Below, piece after piece: positions 1 through 11,449 of a stretch of 64,000 nt of DNA (position 1 is its first letter; every line of letters starts with the position of its first letter). This DNA comes from Clarkia xantiana subsp. parviflora (Eukaryota > Streptophyta > Magnoliopsida > Myrtales > Onagraceae): NCBI GenBank assembly GCA_036873135.1, contig JAPTYO010000005.1, positions 19,054,666 to 19,118,665 on the forward strand, read 5' to 3'. Position numbers and translations under genes: made by a program. The notes beneath the pieces were generated by a model. The model worked only from the letters and a program-made list of their open reading frames with translations, was not told where the DNA came from and did not search any database.

Positions 1-193
1 AGCTTTACCGGTGGGGGGAGTCCTAAACTCCCCTTGACGCCAATTCTCTTGTGGAGCGGGACATGGTGAATACCGGGATCCGACTCTTCGACATAATCTC
101 CGGAGGGAAGCTCTTCGACGGCCCCTCCAATATGGTTTCCTGGGTAAATCTCTAACCCTTTTTCCTTTACTGTTTGCAGCCAAGAAGGTATCC

Positions 194-1914
194 GTGCTGA
201 CCAATCTGATCCTTAAGCAGGGGGAGACCGATGCTGTCCGCCCCACGCGGAAGAGGAAGTCAGCCAAGAAGGCTGCTGCTTCATCGGGATCTCCTTCCGC
301 GGAGCAACCAAAGCGGAGCCGCGTGGAGGTGGATAAGCTCTTTGACGTCCAGAGCACTGAAGAAGGTAAAAAGCTCCGTCTTGCTATTAAATCGTACAGG
401 AGGATGGTCCCGAAGGAGTTGATTCCTTCGACCATGGAGGCCCGCATCGCCGATGTCAAACGAGTCCTTCGAGGGGAAACTCCTCGTCTCCTGAAGGCGG
501 GCTACTACAACTATCGCGGGAAGGACCAATATGTCTCCCGACGTATTGTTTGGTGTAAGGGCTCTGATGAACTTCCTGATTACATTTCTAAAGCCTCTTC
601 TCGTCCTTTAGGTGCAGGTCGCTCAGGAGCTCCGTCGGGTACTGGAGCTTCAGCGGGTGCACCACCCTCAACAGGGGCGCCTCCTTCAACAGGGGAGGAA
701 ACCCCGACCGGCGAACAATTTCGTCGGGTGGAAACCTTGGACTCCTCCGAGGAGACTGATGAGGGTGGCTCCCTTCGTCATCGTCGGAGGACGGGGCAGT
801 CCCCCCTGAAACCAACCTCCCAGGGGCTGCCCCCCTCGTCTTCTCCGCAGCAGCGACAGCCGTCGCCCATTCACGACTTCACTCCTTCCCTCGCCCGGGG
901 CGAGCCGGAGGCACGCCCCTCCACGACTCGTGCTGGCCCTTCTCCTCTCCCTTTCGACGGGAGTTTCTACAGGGCCTTCGACCCCGCGCAAGTGGATGCT
1001 CCCTGGACCCCAATCCAAACGCTGCAACAGCTTCGACAAGGGGATGCCCACCCGGAGCTGGCTCTGCATCTGCTGGCAGGCTCGATTCTACCCAGCATGC
1101 GGTATCCGATTTCCTTGAATCGGGAGGCGATGTGTCAGGATGTTCGAGAAATGTCCATGCGTCGGATAGAGGTAAGATTCGCTTCTCTCTTTCATCAGTA
1201 AAACTGGTTGCTTATCCGTTAACACTTCTCTTTCTTCTATCGCAGGTGATCGGGGACATCAACCGTCTTTATGGGTACCTCTTCGCCTTTGAGGAGTCCC
1301 GGGAGCGAGACCGGGCGGCCATCGCCAAGCTCAAGGAGGATCTCGCGGCCTCCAAGTCTTCGCGGGGGAAACTGGCCAAGGAGCAGGCCATCCTTGAACG
1401 AAAGGCTCGGGACCTCCAAAAGCAGGTTGGTGACTTTGAGGAGCTCCTGAGACGGGAGCAACAGGAGCGACAGGCTGCTGAGGACAAGCTGGTCCTCGAG
1501 AAGAAGGCTCTGGAGGAGCAAGTTGCGGGGGTTCCCGCGCAGCTGGTCGCGGCCGAGACCAAGGGCCGGGAGGATTATCGGGGGTCTGAAGACTTCCAGG
1601 CTGATGCTGTAAAGTTCTGCAGCACGGAGGTGGAGAACACCCTCTTCAACGCAGTCGAGGAACTCTACCTGGAGTATGGGGACGCCATCAACTTCGACAA
1701 GTTTCCCTCTCTTGCTCCCTTCGCGAAGAAGTACTTCGCTCTCTCGGAGGAGAGTGATGGAGGGAGCACTCCCGCAATTGTTGAAGATGCAGCAGAGCCT
1801 CCAAGCGCCGACGCTTCGATAATCGAACCTCGAGCGGCTGAACCTGTGGAGCCTTCTGCCACCGACCTCGTGGACCCAGCTCCTGTTGATGCCGTCAACA
1901 AGGACCAAGCCTAA
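194..1914 (+). CDS. Antisense extra gene of element A (partial, spliced), coiled-coil protein
   Basis: The gene runs opposite to gag-pol of element A. Exon 1 is open from before the window's first ATG to 1171. A GT-AG intron (1172-1245, 74 bp, pyrimidine-rich end) joins in frame to a last exon 1246-1914. A further acceptor near position 180 (tttgcag) suggests an upstream exon, so the 194 start may be internal. The first part is rich in Ser, Pro, Gly and Thr with a basic start. The last exon is a Glu/Lys/Arg/Leu heptad-like coiled coil (about 85 residues), then an acidic Ala/Pro/Glu tail. Extra genes in this place are known for Retand-like elements; their function is unknown. The N-terminal Transposase_28-like domain seen in B would lie outside the window. 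The intron is predicted from signals only. Confidence 0.6.
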
Positions 1915-2040
1915 CTGCTTATCTTTAGAGTCCTTGTATTCTCCTCTTTTTGTAATCATCGGGCCTTCGAGCCCTATTAATATCAGACTTACTTAGTTCC
2001 GATTTTTTTTTTATTGCACTTCTCCAAGTTGCTTTACTAT

Positions 2041-2720
2041 AATTTCTTAAGTCGAAACCTCGACACTTAAGATATTCTCAATCATCACTTAAGACGATTT
2101 ACTAACTTGCATCACTTAAGGTGACTTACCGTCATGCACCACTTAAGGCGTCTTTCCAATACTTAGAATAAATCCAAGAGTCGCGCATCATTTACGACGA
2201 CTTGATCTCATGCATCACTTAAGACGACTTAATCTCGTGCATCACTTAAGACGACTTAATCTCATGCATCACTTTAGACGACTTTATCTCGTGCATCACT
2301 TAAGACGACTAAATCTCATGCATCACTTAAGACGACTTAATCTCATGCATCACTTAAGACGACTTTAACAATACTTAGAGTAAATCTAAGAATCATGCAT
2401 CACTTAAGATGACTTAATCTCGTGCATCACTTAAGACGACTTTTCTAGTGCACCACTCAAGGCGACTTTTCTCGTGCACCACTCAAGGCGACTTTTCTCG
2501 TGCACCACTCAAGGCGACTTTTCTCGTGCACCACTCAAGGTGACTAAGTAACGCTTAGAATAAATCTAAGAATAATTCTTATCGGAAGCAACCTCTTTAT
2601 TCATTGATGGCAAAAAACTTGCTTACATCGAATCAAACGATAAATAACATACACCACTTAAGGCGATTTTACATCGGGCACCACTTAAGGCGACTTGTCA
2701 TCGGGCACCTCTTAAGGCGA
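2041..2720. repeat. About 27-bp tandem array downstream of A pol
   Basis: Monomers of about 27 bp built on cacttaagacgactt recur some 17 times between 2041 and 2560 and again at 2650-2720. Two monomer variants occur: one with cacttaagacgac and one with cactcaaggcgac. A spacer containing cttagaataaatc recurs near 2160, 2375 and 2550, giving a higher-order period of roughly 180-210 bp. The array lies between the end of integrase (2727) and the antisense gene, in the hypervariable 3' region typical of Tat-lineage elements. Confidence 0.85.
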
Positions 2721-2726
2721 CTTTCA

Positions 2727-3536
2727 TCAAGCATAGTGTTTCTTCAAGTGTTCGCCACTAAAAGAATGCTTTAATACTCTGCCATCTAGGTCTTCCAACT
2801 TGTATGCATTCGGGGCTGGCATCCCCACGACCTTGTAAGGTCCTTCCCATTTTGGTGACATCTTGCCGATCCGATCCAAAAGGGTAAACTCGTTGAGACG
2901 CCAAACCAGCTCTCCGACGAAGAATTTTCGGGACTTAACTCGCCGATTGTAATACCTGGCCGTCGCTAAACGCATTCGAGCCTGGACTTCGTCAGCTTCC
3001 CGCCTCTTCTCTTCGAGTAAGTCCAAGTCCAGACGTCTCATTTCATCGTTTGTCAAAGGCTCGTAATATCTCATCCGATGTGATGCTACGGCCACCTCCA
3101 CGGGAGCAACAACCTCTGTGCCATAAACAAGGCCAAACGAAGTCTCCCCAGTTGCTCGTTTGGGCGTCGTTCTAACGACCCAAAGCACGTTTTCCAGCTC
3201 GTTCAGCCATTTGCCCTTCAAGGCATAGACCCTTTTCTTCAAGCCATCCATCACGATTTTGTTGGCTGATTCCACCTGGCCATTAGTCTGAGCATGGCGT
3301 ACAGAAGCTGTCCGATGCTCGATATTCAACTCTTCCAAAAACTCCTTCACCTGAGACCCGTTAAACGGTGGACCATTGTCGCTGATCACCACCTTAGGAA
3401 TCCCGTATCTGGACACAATATGGGTCTGGAGGAACTTGACGATCTGGTTCCCCGTCGTTCTGGCCAATGCCTTTGCCTCTATCCATTTCGAAAAATAATC
3501 AATAGCTACAAGTAAATACTTACATTGACCTTGTGC
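2727..3536 (-). pseudogene. Element A integrase, catalytic core and C-terminus
   Basis: This is the C-terminal part of pol. After a stop near 3537 the frame continues through the integrase core with the middle catalytic Asp (motif SDNGPPF) and the Glu (VESANKIV), then the GPY/F-like region (WEGPYKVV) and the usual pol ending FSGEHLKKHYA. The family function is insertion of the cDNA with a short target duplication. It continues directly from the 3537-4067 segment, separated by one stop codon, so the integrase is split. The stop at 2727 sits next to the tandem-repeat array. Confidence 0.85.
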
Positions 3537-4067
3537 TTATGGAAGAGGTCCCACCAAGTCGATGCCCCACTGTGCGAAGGGCCAAGCGCTCTTGATGGAT
3601 GTCAGGTTAGCAGCCGGAGCCACAATGCTCGGGGCGTACCTCTGGCACGCGTCACAGGATCGGACCAACACCGTCGCCTCCTTGCTCATCGTAGGCCAAT
3701 AATAGCCCAAGTTCAGCACTTTCCTCATAATGGATCGGGCCCCTTCATGACAAGCCGCGATCCCTTCATGCACCTCTTTCAGGATTTGACTTGTGTCGGG
3801 CTCAGCCACACATTTCAAGTACGGAGTCGAGAACCAGCCCTTCTTGTATAGTTGATTGTCCAGCATCACGTAATTAGCCGCGATCCGACATATCCTGCCA
3901 GCTACTACTTTATCATCGGGGACTGCCCCCGTAGTCAGGTACGCGACTATCGGGGTCATCCAAGTGGGCTCCTCCTCCGATCCTGCTTCAATAGCACACA
4001 CCTGTGTCGGGTCGGTGGTCGACAAGATCACCTTCTCCAAGAAGTGCACCTTCCGATTTTCCTCCAA
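3537..4067 (-). pseudogene. Element A integrase N-terminus, zinc-binding domain
   Basis: The segment carries the HHCC zinc-binding domain: CHEGARS, then NLGYYWP, then CDACQRY. It is followed by the first catalytic Asp (WGIDLVGPLP), after which a stop ends the frame. Its start overlaps the end of the RNase H segment (4028-4591) by a frame change near 4070. Family knowledge assigns cDNA-end recognition to this domain. It is the upstream half of the integrase that resumes at 3536. Confidence 0.85.
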
Positions 4068-4591
4068 GGGTGCCCCAGGACAAATTTTCTCAAGGCATCT
4101 GCCTCCACGTTTTCCTCACTCGGGATTGCCTCGATGTCGAAACTTTTAAAACTCTCCTTCAAGGCTTGCACCTCGCGCAGGTACTTCCTCATCGTCGGGC
4201 TCTTCGCCTCGTATCGCCCTTGAACCTGGTTTACAATCAGGGCCGCGTCACACTTTACTCTCAAGTGAGCGACTCCCGTACCTTTGGCAATTTTCAGGCC
4301 CTTGATAAGAGCCTCATACTCAGCTTTGTTGTTCGTGGCCCTAAATGTTAGAGCCAGAGCATATCGAAGCGGTTCACCTCCACTTGGTGGTATTAATACA
4401 AACCCTGCTCCTGATCCGTCTAAACTCGAGGAGCCATCCGTGTACATTTCCCAGGTATTTTCCTCGCTTGGCTGTTCTGATTGCTCTGCCCTCTCTGGTT
4501 GTTCTGCCATCGGGACCTCCATGGTTGCCCCCTCTACAGGGCCCGCTTCTTCCAGATTGGGGGTTGTAGACTCTGCTATGAAATCCGCCAA
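4028..4591 (-). pseudogene. Element A second (archaeal-type) RNase H
   Basis: The frame shows the RNase H signature EMYTDGSSSLDGSGAG, with the first catalytic Asp, then FRATNNKAEYEALI with the Glu, then VKCDAALIVNQ with the second Asp, and a later EADALRKF. A second RNase H between the retroviral-type RNase H and integrase is an established trait of the Tat lineage. The frame is preceded by a stop after AVELS (near 4636) and ends by frameshift into the integrase frame near 4070. The segment before the domain is an acidic linker. Confidence 0.85.
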
Positions 4592-4636
4592 TGCCTGGCC
4601 CTTAATAACCGTTCTTGGAGCAAAGTGTATGCGAAA

Positions 4637-5584
4637 CTAACTAAGCTCGACTGCCCATTTCATTAACCTCCCCGACGCATCCGGTCGGTTCAAAAAATGC
4701 TTCAGAGGCTGGTTCGTAAACACAGTAATCTCGTGTGCATGGAAATAAGGCCTTAGCTTCCGAGCAGTTATAATTAACGCAAAGAGATACTTCTCAACGG
4801 CCGGATAATTCAATTCAGACTTGGCAAACGCCTTGCTTACATAATAGACGGGGACTTGATTACCCTCGACAACCTTCACTAACACAGAGCTAATGGCAAA
4901 TTCAGAAACAGCCAAGTAAAGATAGAGCGGCTCGCCTGGAACCGGTTTCGCCAACGGCGGGAGGGTGCGGAGGTGCTGCTTGAGTGCCTGGAACGCTTCT
5001 TCACACTTGGCGGTCCACTCAAATTTCTTGTTGGCCCTCAGGACTTCAAAAAATGGCATTGATCGGTCACTTGCCTTGGACAGGAAGCGATTCATTGCAG
5101 CCAGTCGGCCATTCAGCACTTGCACTTCCCGATTGTTTATCGGAGACTGCATTTCCTCGATCGCCCTCAGCTTCTCGAGGTTCACCTCAATTCCTCTTTG
5201 CCTCACCATAAAGCCCAAAAATTTCCCTGAGTGGACTCCGAAGGCGCATTTTGTTGGGTTTAAGCGAACCTGATGAAGCCTCATCCGCTCAAACGCCATG
5301 GCTAGGTTGTGCACATGATCCTCAGCTTGTCGGGACTTCACCAGCATGTCATCCACGTAAGCCTCCATGGTCTCCCCTAGCATATCTCCGAACAGCTTTT
5401 TCACCATCCGCTGGTAGGTTGCCCCGGCATTGATCAATCCGAAAGGCATGACATCGTAGTGATAGATGTCACTGTCTGCATAGAATGCTGTGTGATGAGC
5501 GTCTTCCTTAGCCATCTTGATCTGGTTATAGCCCGAGTATGCATCCATGAAGCTCAACAGCTCATGTCCCGACGTGGCATACAC
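4637..5584 (-). pseudogene. Element A reverse transcriptase and first RNase H
   Basis: The frame contains the RT palm and thumb: FMDAYSGYNQI, MPFGLINAGATYQRM and the catalytic YVDDM box, then LNPTKCAFGV and GKFLGFM. The RNase H connection and domain follow (FFEVLRANKKFEW, YYVSKAF, TNQPLKHFL). A nonsense codon (5585-5587) separates it from the RT N-terminus upstream, and another ends it near 4636. Family function is copying genomic RNA into cDNA inside the particle. These two stops alone would prevent a full polyprotein. Confidence 0.9.
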
Positions 5585-5587
5585 CAG

Positions 5588-7030
5588 CTAGTCGATTCTC
5601 GGGAGCGGGTAATAGTCCTTCGGGCAAGCCTTATTCAGGTCGCGGAAATCAACAGACATCCGCCATTTCCCGTTGGTCTTCTTTACCAGTACCGGATTAG
5701 CAACCCAAGTCTGGAATCGGAGCTCTTTGATAAATCCAGCATCGAGCAATCTGCCCACCTCCTGCTGGATCGCGATCCTCTTGTCTGTGCCCATCGGACG
5801 CCTTTTCTGCGTGATAGGTTTGATCGCGGGATCTATCTTCAACTCGTGTACGATCACATCGGGGCTGATTCCTGGCATGTCACTCGGGGACCACGCAAAC
5901 AGCTCTTTGAACTCTTTCAGTAGATCGATCAATTTTCGTGCTGTCTCCTCGGTCAGAGCAGACCCGATTTTCACCTTCCTTTGAGGCCCATCAATCTCGA
6001 CCTCCTTCAAATCCTCCACGAGGGCGGGACGCCCAAACTCCTCTCTAGGATCAGCATCTATCTGGAGGACAGTCATGGCCTCTGGTCTCCTCCTTCGAGT
6101 GGCGTTGACATAACATTTTCTGGAAGCCATCTGGTCGCCTTTGACCTCTCCGACTCCATGGTCAGTCAGGAACTTCATCTTCTGGTGTACAGTCGAGGCA
6201 ACTGCCATCAAGGGATTGATGGTAGTTCTCCCGATGATCGCATTGTATCTCCCCGCGGACTTAACTACCACGAACTGCACGTTCCTCCTCTCTGATTTCC
6301 ATCCGCTACCAAATTCCACTAATAAAGTGATCACTCCTAATGGATATGAGGTAGAGCCAGAGAATCCGACCATCGGGAAGTTGGCCTCCTTCAGGTCCTT
6401 CTTCGTTTTTCCCATGGCCTCCAGCGCATCCATAAACAGAATATCGGAGGAGCTCCCTCCATCGATTAGAATCCGTTTCATCTCGTACCCATCCACATCC
6501 AAGGTCACGACTAGAGCGTCATCGTGCGGAGTCTCCACGCCTACGAGATCCTCCGACGAAAAGGAGATCACCATTTCTTCCTTCAGGGTCCAGGATCGGG
6601 ACCTCTTACCCAGCACCACAGCAGCCGGAATTCTGGAGGCGTAAACCTCCCGGGAAGACGAGGTATCACCCCCCGCGGCAAACCCTCCATGAATCACGTT
6701 GATTGTGCCTCTCTTCTCCTTACGGGCACCGGAAGACTCCGGGTCAGACCTTTTCTTCTTTGGGGACCGATCGCGGGATCGGGAACGGGACCGTGATCGG
6801 GATCGTGAACGGGATCGGCACAGTTTCTCCCCGACAAACTCCTTAAGCTTCCCCTTCTGGATCAGCTTTTCGATCTCCTTCTTTAGTTCCCGACAATGAT
6901 TGGTGTCATGGCCATTCGCGCGATGGATCTGACAGTAGCGATCGGTGCGGGAACCCAAAAATTCTCCTTCCTTCTTCGGGGGGTACCTAGAGATACCCTG
7001 TCGCTCCATGACCGTTAACACCTCCGCCAT
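5588..7030 (-). pseudogene. Element A zinc knuckle, protease and RT N-terminus
   Basis: The 480-residue frame starts in the end of gag with a C-x2-H-x4-H-x4-C knuckle (CQIHRANGHDTNHC). A perfect Arg-Ser dipeptide run follows (about 6768-6815), then the conserved INVIHGGFAAGG motif before protease. The protease has the catalytic DGGSS and the flap/C-terminal RYNAIIGRTTIN. The segment after protease includes CYVNATRR and the RT approach region FAWSPSDMPGIS, then RT motifs TWVANPVLV and DLNKACPKDYY. It ends at a stop after PRID. In B, D, E and F the VIHGG and CYVN landmarks mark where the coding region was rearranged. Confidence 0.9.
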
Positions 7031-7057
7031 AGAGCTGTTGAGAGGAATGTCATGATC

Positions 7058-8331
7058 CTATCGCCTGTCCTTTTTCGAGGAACGCCTATCATCCTTCCGA
7101 TCAGAGCGACCTCGACCCCGACTTCCTTCGGCTTTATCCTTCGACTTACGCTCGTCTAAAGGTTTGGCCGACTGCTTTCCCTTATTCGGCTTCGGAGGCT
7201 CGAGCTCTCCAGCGGCTATCTTCGATTCCTGGACATCTATTTGCCGCTTTACCCGCTTCTGCAGTGCCTCCATATTCCACACAGCCTTCTCAGCCACGCT
7301 GTGCATCAGGTCGGAACCGTAAGGGGCTGTTAGGTTCCGAATGAAGGTGCAGATGGTTTCACCCCTCCAAAATTTCCTCGTCAATCTCCGCCACGCTATC
7401 AGTGTATTGCTGGTAATAGTGCGCCAGCGACTCATCGGGCCTCTGTACCACCTGGGTTAGGGACCTCACACTCTTCAGCAAACGTCTGCGACCTTGGTAT
7501 TGCTGAATGAACCGGTCGTGCATATCAGCCCAGCAAGTGATGCAGCCTGGGGGCAGACTGAAGAACAAGGTCAGGGCTCTCTCGCCATGTGTGTTCGGGA
7601 ACAGCGTACACACAATATCCTCATTCGGGGCTCTGCCCAAACACGCCATGAGGTGCTTCTGGACACGACGAACCGGATCTCCCTCGCCATCGTACTCCTT
7701 AATCGTGGGGATACCCAGTCCTGGCGGGGCAAGGGTGTCTATGAGTCGAGGAACGAAGGGATGGGTGGATCGATCCCTCAGCTCCGACACCAGCGGCTTC
7801 TGCTCTCCCATGCAGATGTTTACGATCTTCACCACCTGATCGGGGGTGATGGGACCATTAAGGGGAATGGTCTTGTGCTGCACTGGTCCTGGCCCATCGA
7901 CCACGAATCGCTCTGGCTGAATGGACTCCCTATTCCTGCCTTAGCTTCGGGGCTGGACCTTCGAGCATTCTAAACCTCCGCTGGCGGGGGCGCTTCGTCT
8001 TCTAGCGGAGGCATCTCCTCTTGCCTCCTCGCAGCTTCTCTCCGATCTAAGAGGGCCTCCACAGCTGCCAAAAACATTGGCATGGCTTTCGCCACATCCC
8101 TGGTTAGGTCCCCAGCTGGAGGAGCCACCTGCTCCTTATTTCCCTGGTGTTGAGCAGCAGTGTCTTCAGGAGCTTCATTATGCCCCCTGTCCGAGAGACC
8201 TCCGCGGGGAGATTCTGGTCCTCAGCATGCTCTGGTGGTGAATTCAAAGTCGTCGCAGCAGGATGACGGGAACCACCAGATTGTCCTTGTCTTCTTTGCT
8301 TGCTAGCCACCATTGAACGAGTAGAAGGCAT
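7058..8331 (-). pseudogene. Element A gag, frameshifted
   Basis: The capsid region is in the frame 7904-7359: LFFSLPPGCITCWADMHDRF, then RRRLLKSVRSLTQV, then the SLAHYYQQYTDSVAEI helix. It changes frame near 7400 into 7435-7058, which carries the end of capsid (CTFIRNLTAPYG) and a basic Lys/Arg/Ser-rich tail. The N-terminal part (8331-7975) sits in other frames with at least one stop. The family role is forming the cytoplasmic virus-like particle. The gag1 domains of B and F have the same motif order. Confidence 0.8.
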
Positions 8332-8349
8332 ATCAGCTTTTTGTTACGC

Positions 8350-8367
8350 TTCCCACAGACGGCGCCA
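8350..8367 (-). other. Element A primer-binding site
   Basis: On the minus strand TGGCGCCGTCTGTGGGAA lies one base inside the 5' LTR. TGGCGCCGT matches the complement of the 3' end expected for plant tRNA-Asp. The remaining bases match poorly, so the primer identity is tentative. Confidence 0.7.
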
Positions 8368-8567
8368 ATGTTGGATCACGGTGGAACTCCGTTACGGTCT
8401 TTGACGGCGATCCTAGCTCCTTCGCTCCACATGGTCCTGCAAAGAGGGGATAAACCGGGCGGTGACCCAGAATCCCTCTCCGATGCTTAAATGAGTATCT
8501 CGTATGGACTGGCAAGCAGTAATCTCAGAGTGTATAACACAACGTAAATGACCTGAGGTGACCTCTG

Positions 8568-8577
8568 CCCTTTTATA
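8568..8577 (-). promoter_or_regulatory. TATA box of A LTR
   Basis: The minus strand reads TATAAAAGGG inside the LTR, upstream of the conserved GCATCGGAGAGGG leader motif. This fits the U3/R boundary of the element's own promoter. Confidence 0.6.
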
Positions 8578-8680
8578 GGCGGAGAGGTACCTCAGTTACC
8601 TAGTGAACCGTTGGGGTTGTTAGCCCGTATCCCGTGTATCTCGTGCACGATCCCGCTTATCTAGGCCATATCTCACTTAT

Positions 8681-8766
8681 CTCGTCCACGCCCCGCGTAT
8701 CTCGGCCACGCTCCGCGTATCTCAACTACGCTCCGCGTATCTCGGCCACGCCCCGCGTATCTCGGC
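8681..8766. repeat. 20-bp tandem repeat in A LTR U3
   Basis: About four copies of a 20-bp unit (core cgcgtatctcgg), with weaker copies back to about 8630. It lies upstream of the TATA box and could be a promoter repeat. Confidence 0.75.
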
Positions 8767-9096
8767 CTTAACCTCTGATGGCAAGTCCCGACTAACATCG
8801 GGGACTTCAGAGTTATCTCGTTATGTCACCGCTCGGGGCCCCTCGTCATTGTGACAGGGCCAATCGTTCTCAAGGATTCGTCATCGGGGCCTACTTAAAG
8901 GCTTCTCTTCGGGAGCTTCCAACTCACCTATCGGGACCGACTCTGTCGGGACCTTTCATCATCGGGACTCCCTACGTCGGGACCCTTCTCCTGGGTCATC
9001 TTGATCTTCATTTGGGGCCCAGTGGGCCTGTTCGCCGTTTCCTCGCCGTTAAGGGGCCTAACAGCCATAGTAGAACCCATCAGATACTGCCCAACA

Positions 9097-10683
9097 TTTT
9101 CATCTGCAGCAGTGTAAACACTCGATTTTGACCCGGACGTAATGTCATTACATGTGACGTGTCATTTTCAAATGTGTCACGTTACGAACTGTTCAAAAAT
9201 GCTCATGTGCATATTAGAGTAAATATATATTTTTAAAATATCTCGGATATATTCAAAATATATATATATATATATATATGTAATATTTATTTATCTGTAA
9301 GAAAATTATCTACTGAAATTATCTGTAAGGTATTTATCCGTAGTTATTTATCTGTAAGATAATTATCTTTAGGTATTTATCTCCTACTATTTAAGGATAA
9401 TTATCTATAGATATTTATTTATCTGTCATTTATTTAATTCTTTTAAGATTTAGGAGATCTTATCTGTAATCAAGGGTGAGTTCTACTATAAATAGGGGCC
9501 CAAATCTACATTGTAAACACATAGAAAAACACAGCAGTAATAATATACTTTGTCTCGTATACCGTTCGAATTTCATCTTCTTGTGCTTTAAAAAAAAAAC
9601 TTTTTTCCCTCTCTCCTCTCCCACTCTCCCTCACTTCTCTCTCTCTCGTAACCTCAGCAGTCACACCAGGGCCTTCTTCCTCACGTCTGCTGAGCGGTGA
9701 CCACACCATCTTCGGTTTGGCCGTCTGCCCCCTCGTGAAGGTCATCGCCACCACGTCCCAGCGAGTACCCGACCGGTACTGAGCTGTCCGCCAAACTCCG
9801 ACCCCTGGCCTCTCCCGTTCACTGTAGCTTTCCCTGACTGGAGCTCCACCATCCACGTCTGCCTTCGCCCACTCCCTCCGATACCAGACCGCACCTTCCC
9901 GTTTCCGTGACATTGCCTAGCCCAACCTGCTGCAAGTCCGACCAGCATCCAATGTAGCTCGCCATTGCTGCAAGTTCTTTGATGATCTGAAAGCATTTGT
10001 GGTGATATTTTCAACCTTGGATAAAAGGGTTGAAGAAGACTTCAATTAGAACCACACAACATTACATCTTTGGTGTTTCCTTTGTATCCGCTTCAATTGA
10101 AGCAAGACCACTGAAGATACAAATATTTATGGTTGAGAATGACGGTTTTCTCTTTATGGATGCTGGTGTAAAAGCCACTTGAGACCTTCAGAATGAAATG
10201 TCAACATGGAGGAGAATATTTCTCATATTAAAGAGGTATCCCCTTTCATGGTTTTCTGACGATAATGGGGCTCCTTTATCATGCGTCTATTCAAGTTCAG
10301 TAACCAAGGAAAAAAGGGAAACCAATTTCATAAATCACCCCCAGACATAGAGAAGTCAACCATGATTTCCATATTTAAAGGAGAGATCCGGAGGTCCTAT
10401 ACGAATATCTGGTGGGATAAACACCGTCGATAAAGTGTGTCTCTAGTACGCCTCGTATGTCATGTATATAAAACTGTAAAAGGTTATATTTAAAAACGGA
10501 TCATCTGATATGATTCAATCGTGAATTTGTTCAGATGTGGTGCTCAACATGACTCAGAGTTCTCGACTATCTGTGCGATGAGCACGGATCGAACATGCGA
10601 CATTCAGATCAAGAACCTTATCATTATCGTTTCATTTTTCATCGTTCATTTGAATTGAGGACCTTGGTTGTTTATGTTTCAGA
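9097..10683. other. Unclassified stretch, possibly an old LTR with promoter
   Basis: No convincing gene is visible. It starts tgtaaacactcgattttgac at 9114, an LTR-like beginning. It holds short repeats around tgacgtgtca (about 9155-9190), an AT microsatellite (9258-9280), a TATA box (ctataaatagg near 9486), a poly-A stretch and a CT-rich tract (9590-9650). A GC-rich segment (9650-9960) carries a minus-strand reading frame without recognisable motifs. From 10000 to 10683 I see only unassigned sequence. It could be a degraded LTR of another element or the 5' region of a lost gene. Confidence 0.35.
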
Positions 10684-11449
10684 TGATTGAATAAATTAAA
10701 TTTTATTGAGATTTATTCAATTCTATTCGAAGTACAATTTACTTATCAAATAATCGACCAGGTCAATGGGATTGATCCGAACAAAATCCGAATAAACGAA
10801 TTAAGAACCAAAATTTCGGCCAGGAAAAGAGGCCGAATAAATGAAACGATTACACATATTCCAGTTCATTGTAACCCCATCGATTGAATAACTAAAAAGA
10901 ACGATTTAGTTATAATCTATTTCTAATCCATTAAAATTAATAAATCGTAACGACAAACATGTGCGAAACCGATTAAATTAAATTTTTGATACGAAACGAT
11001 TACACCACGGGTAAAAAGCCGGTGTCATGCGCGCGTCGCGCAGTTCATTCGACAGATATGACACATCGATTCTAAGTACAAATTTAACGTGAAGTGTTTG
11101 ATTTGGTGCTCGAAAATAAATTATCATTGCACATATACCTATTTCGGGTTGTATACTCATACAACTTCTCATAGAGAATTGTGAACGAGCAAAGTTTGAG
11201 AACCTAATGCATGAACATAGTAGGAAAAAACCTCTGAATATGAGTATGCAATGAAATGGATTGTCGGTTAAACGTCGATCTCGATTACGCCTCTAAAGAA
11301 TCAGATTGGCGGAGCATCTTAATCAAACACTTCAAGGACATGGTCAGAACCGTAAAGTCGCAAGCTAAAGTTTCGATCTCCTTCTAGGATGATACTTAGT
11401 TGAGTGCCTCTCATGTAGTGAGCCCTGTTCCTATAAAGTCGGTGGACAT
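10684..11449 (+). other. Decayed 5' side of copia C1
   Basis: From about 11060 the sequence is alignable by eye with the reverse complement of 44830-45075 (copia C3), for example around gtgctcgaaaa and cctctgaa. It therefore belongs to the copia family. No gag, protease or integrase core is recognisable. Between 10684 and 11060 I see only AT-rich DNA with scattered stops. Confidence 0.5.

Larger units (their letters stand above)
1..9096 (-). mobile_element. Element A: Ty3/gypsy Tat/Retand-type retrotransposon, 3' end outside window
   Basis: Read on the minus strand the order is 5' LTR (8369-9096), primer-binding site (8350-8367), gag, protease, reverse transcriptase, RNase H, a second RNase H and integrase (ending 2727), then a tandem-repeat array (2041-2720) and a gene on the opposite strand (194-1914). 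This order, with the extra RNase H, the tandem 3' region and an antisense gene, is known for the Tat/Retand branch of plant Ty3/gypsy elements. The 3' LTR would lie left of position 1. Several stops and frame changes interrupt gag-pol, so this copy is dead. It is the only gypsy element here with gag and pol together, which makes it the reference for B, D, E and F. Confidence 0.9.
8369..9096 (-). repeat. Element A 5' LTR (728 bp)
   Basis: The boundaries are set by TGTTGG at one end and CCAACA at the other (perfect 6-bp inverted termini) and by the adjacent primer-binding site. A minus-strand TATA box lies at 8568-8577. A 20-bp tandem repeat on ccgcgtatctcggccacgct occupies about 8681-8766, with degenerate copies upstream. 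The second LTR is outside the window, so the target duplication (ttttc would be one side, 9097-9101) cannot be checked. Confidence 0.85.

Noticed and set aside
9506..9913. Minus-strand 135-residue frame as a gene
   Set aside because: No motifs. It spans a poly-A, CT-rich and GC-rich mix and looks like a chance frame.
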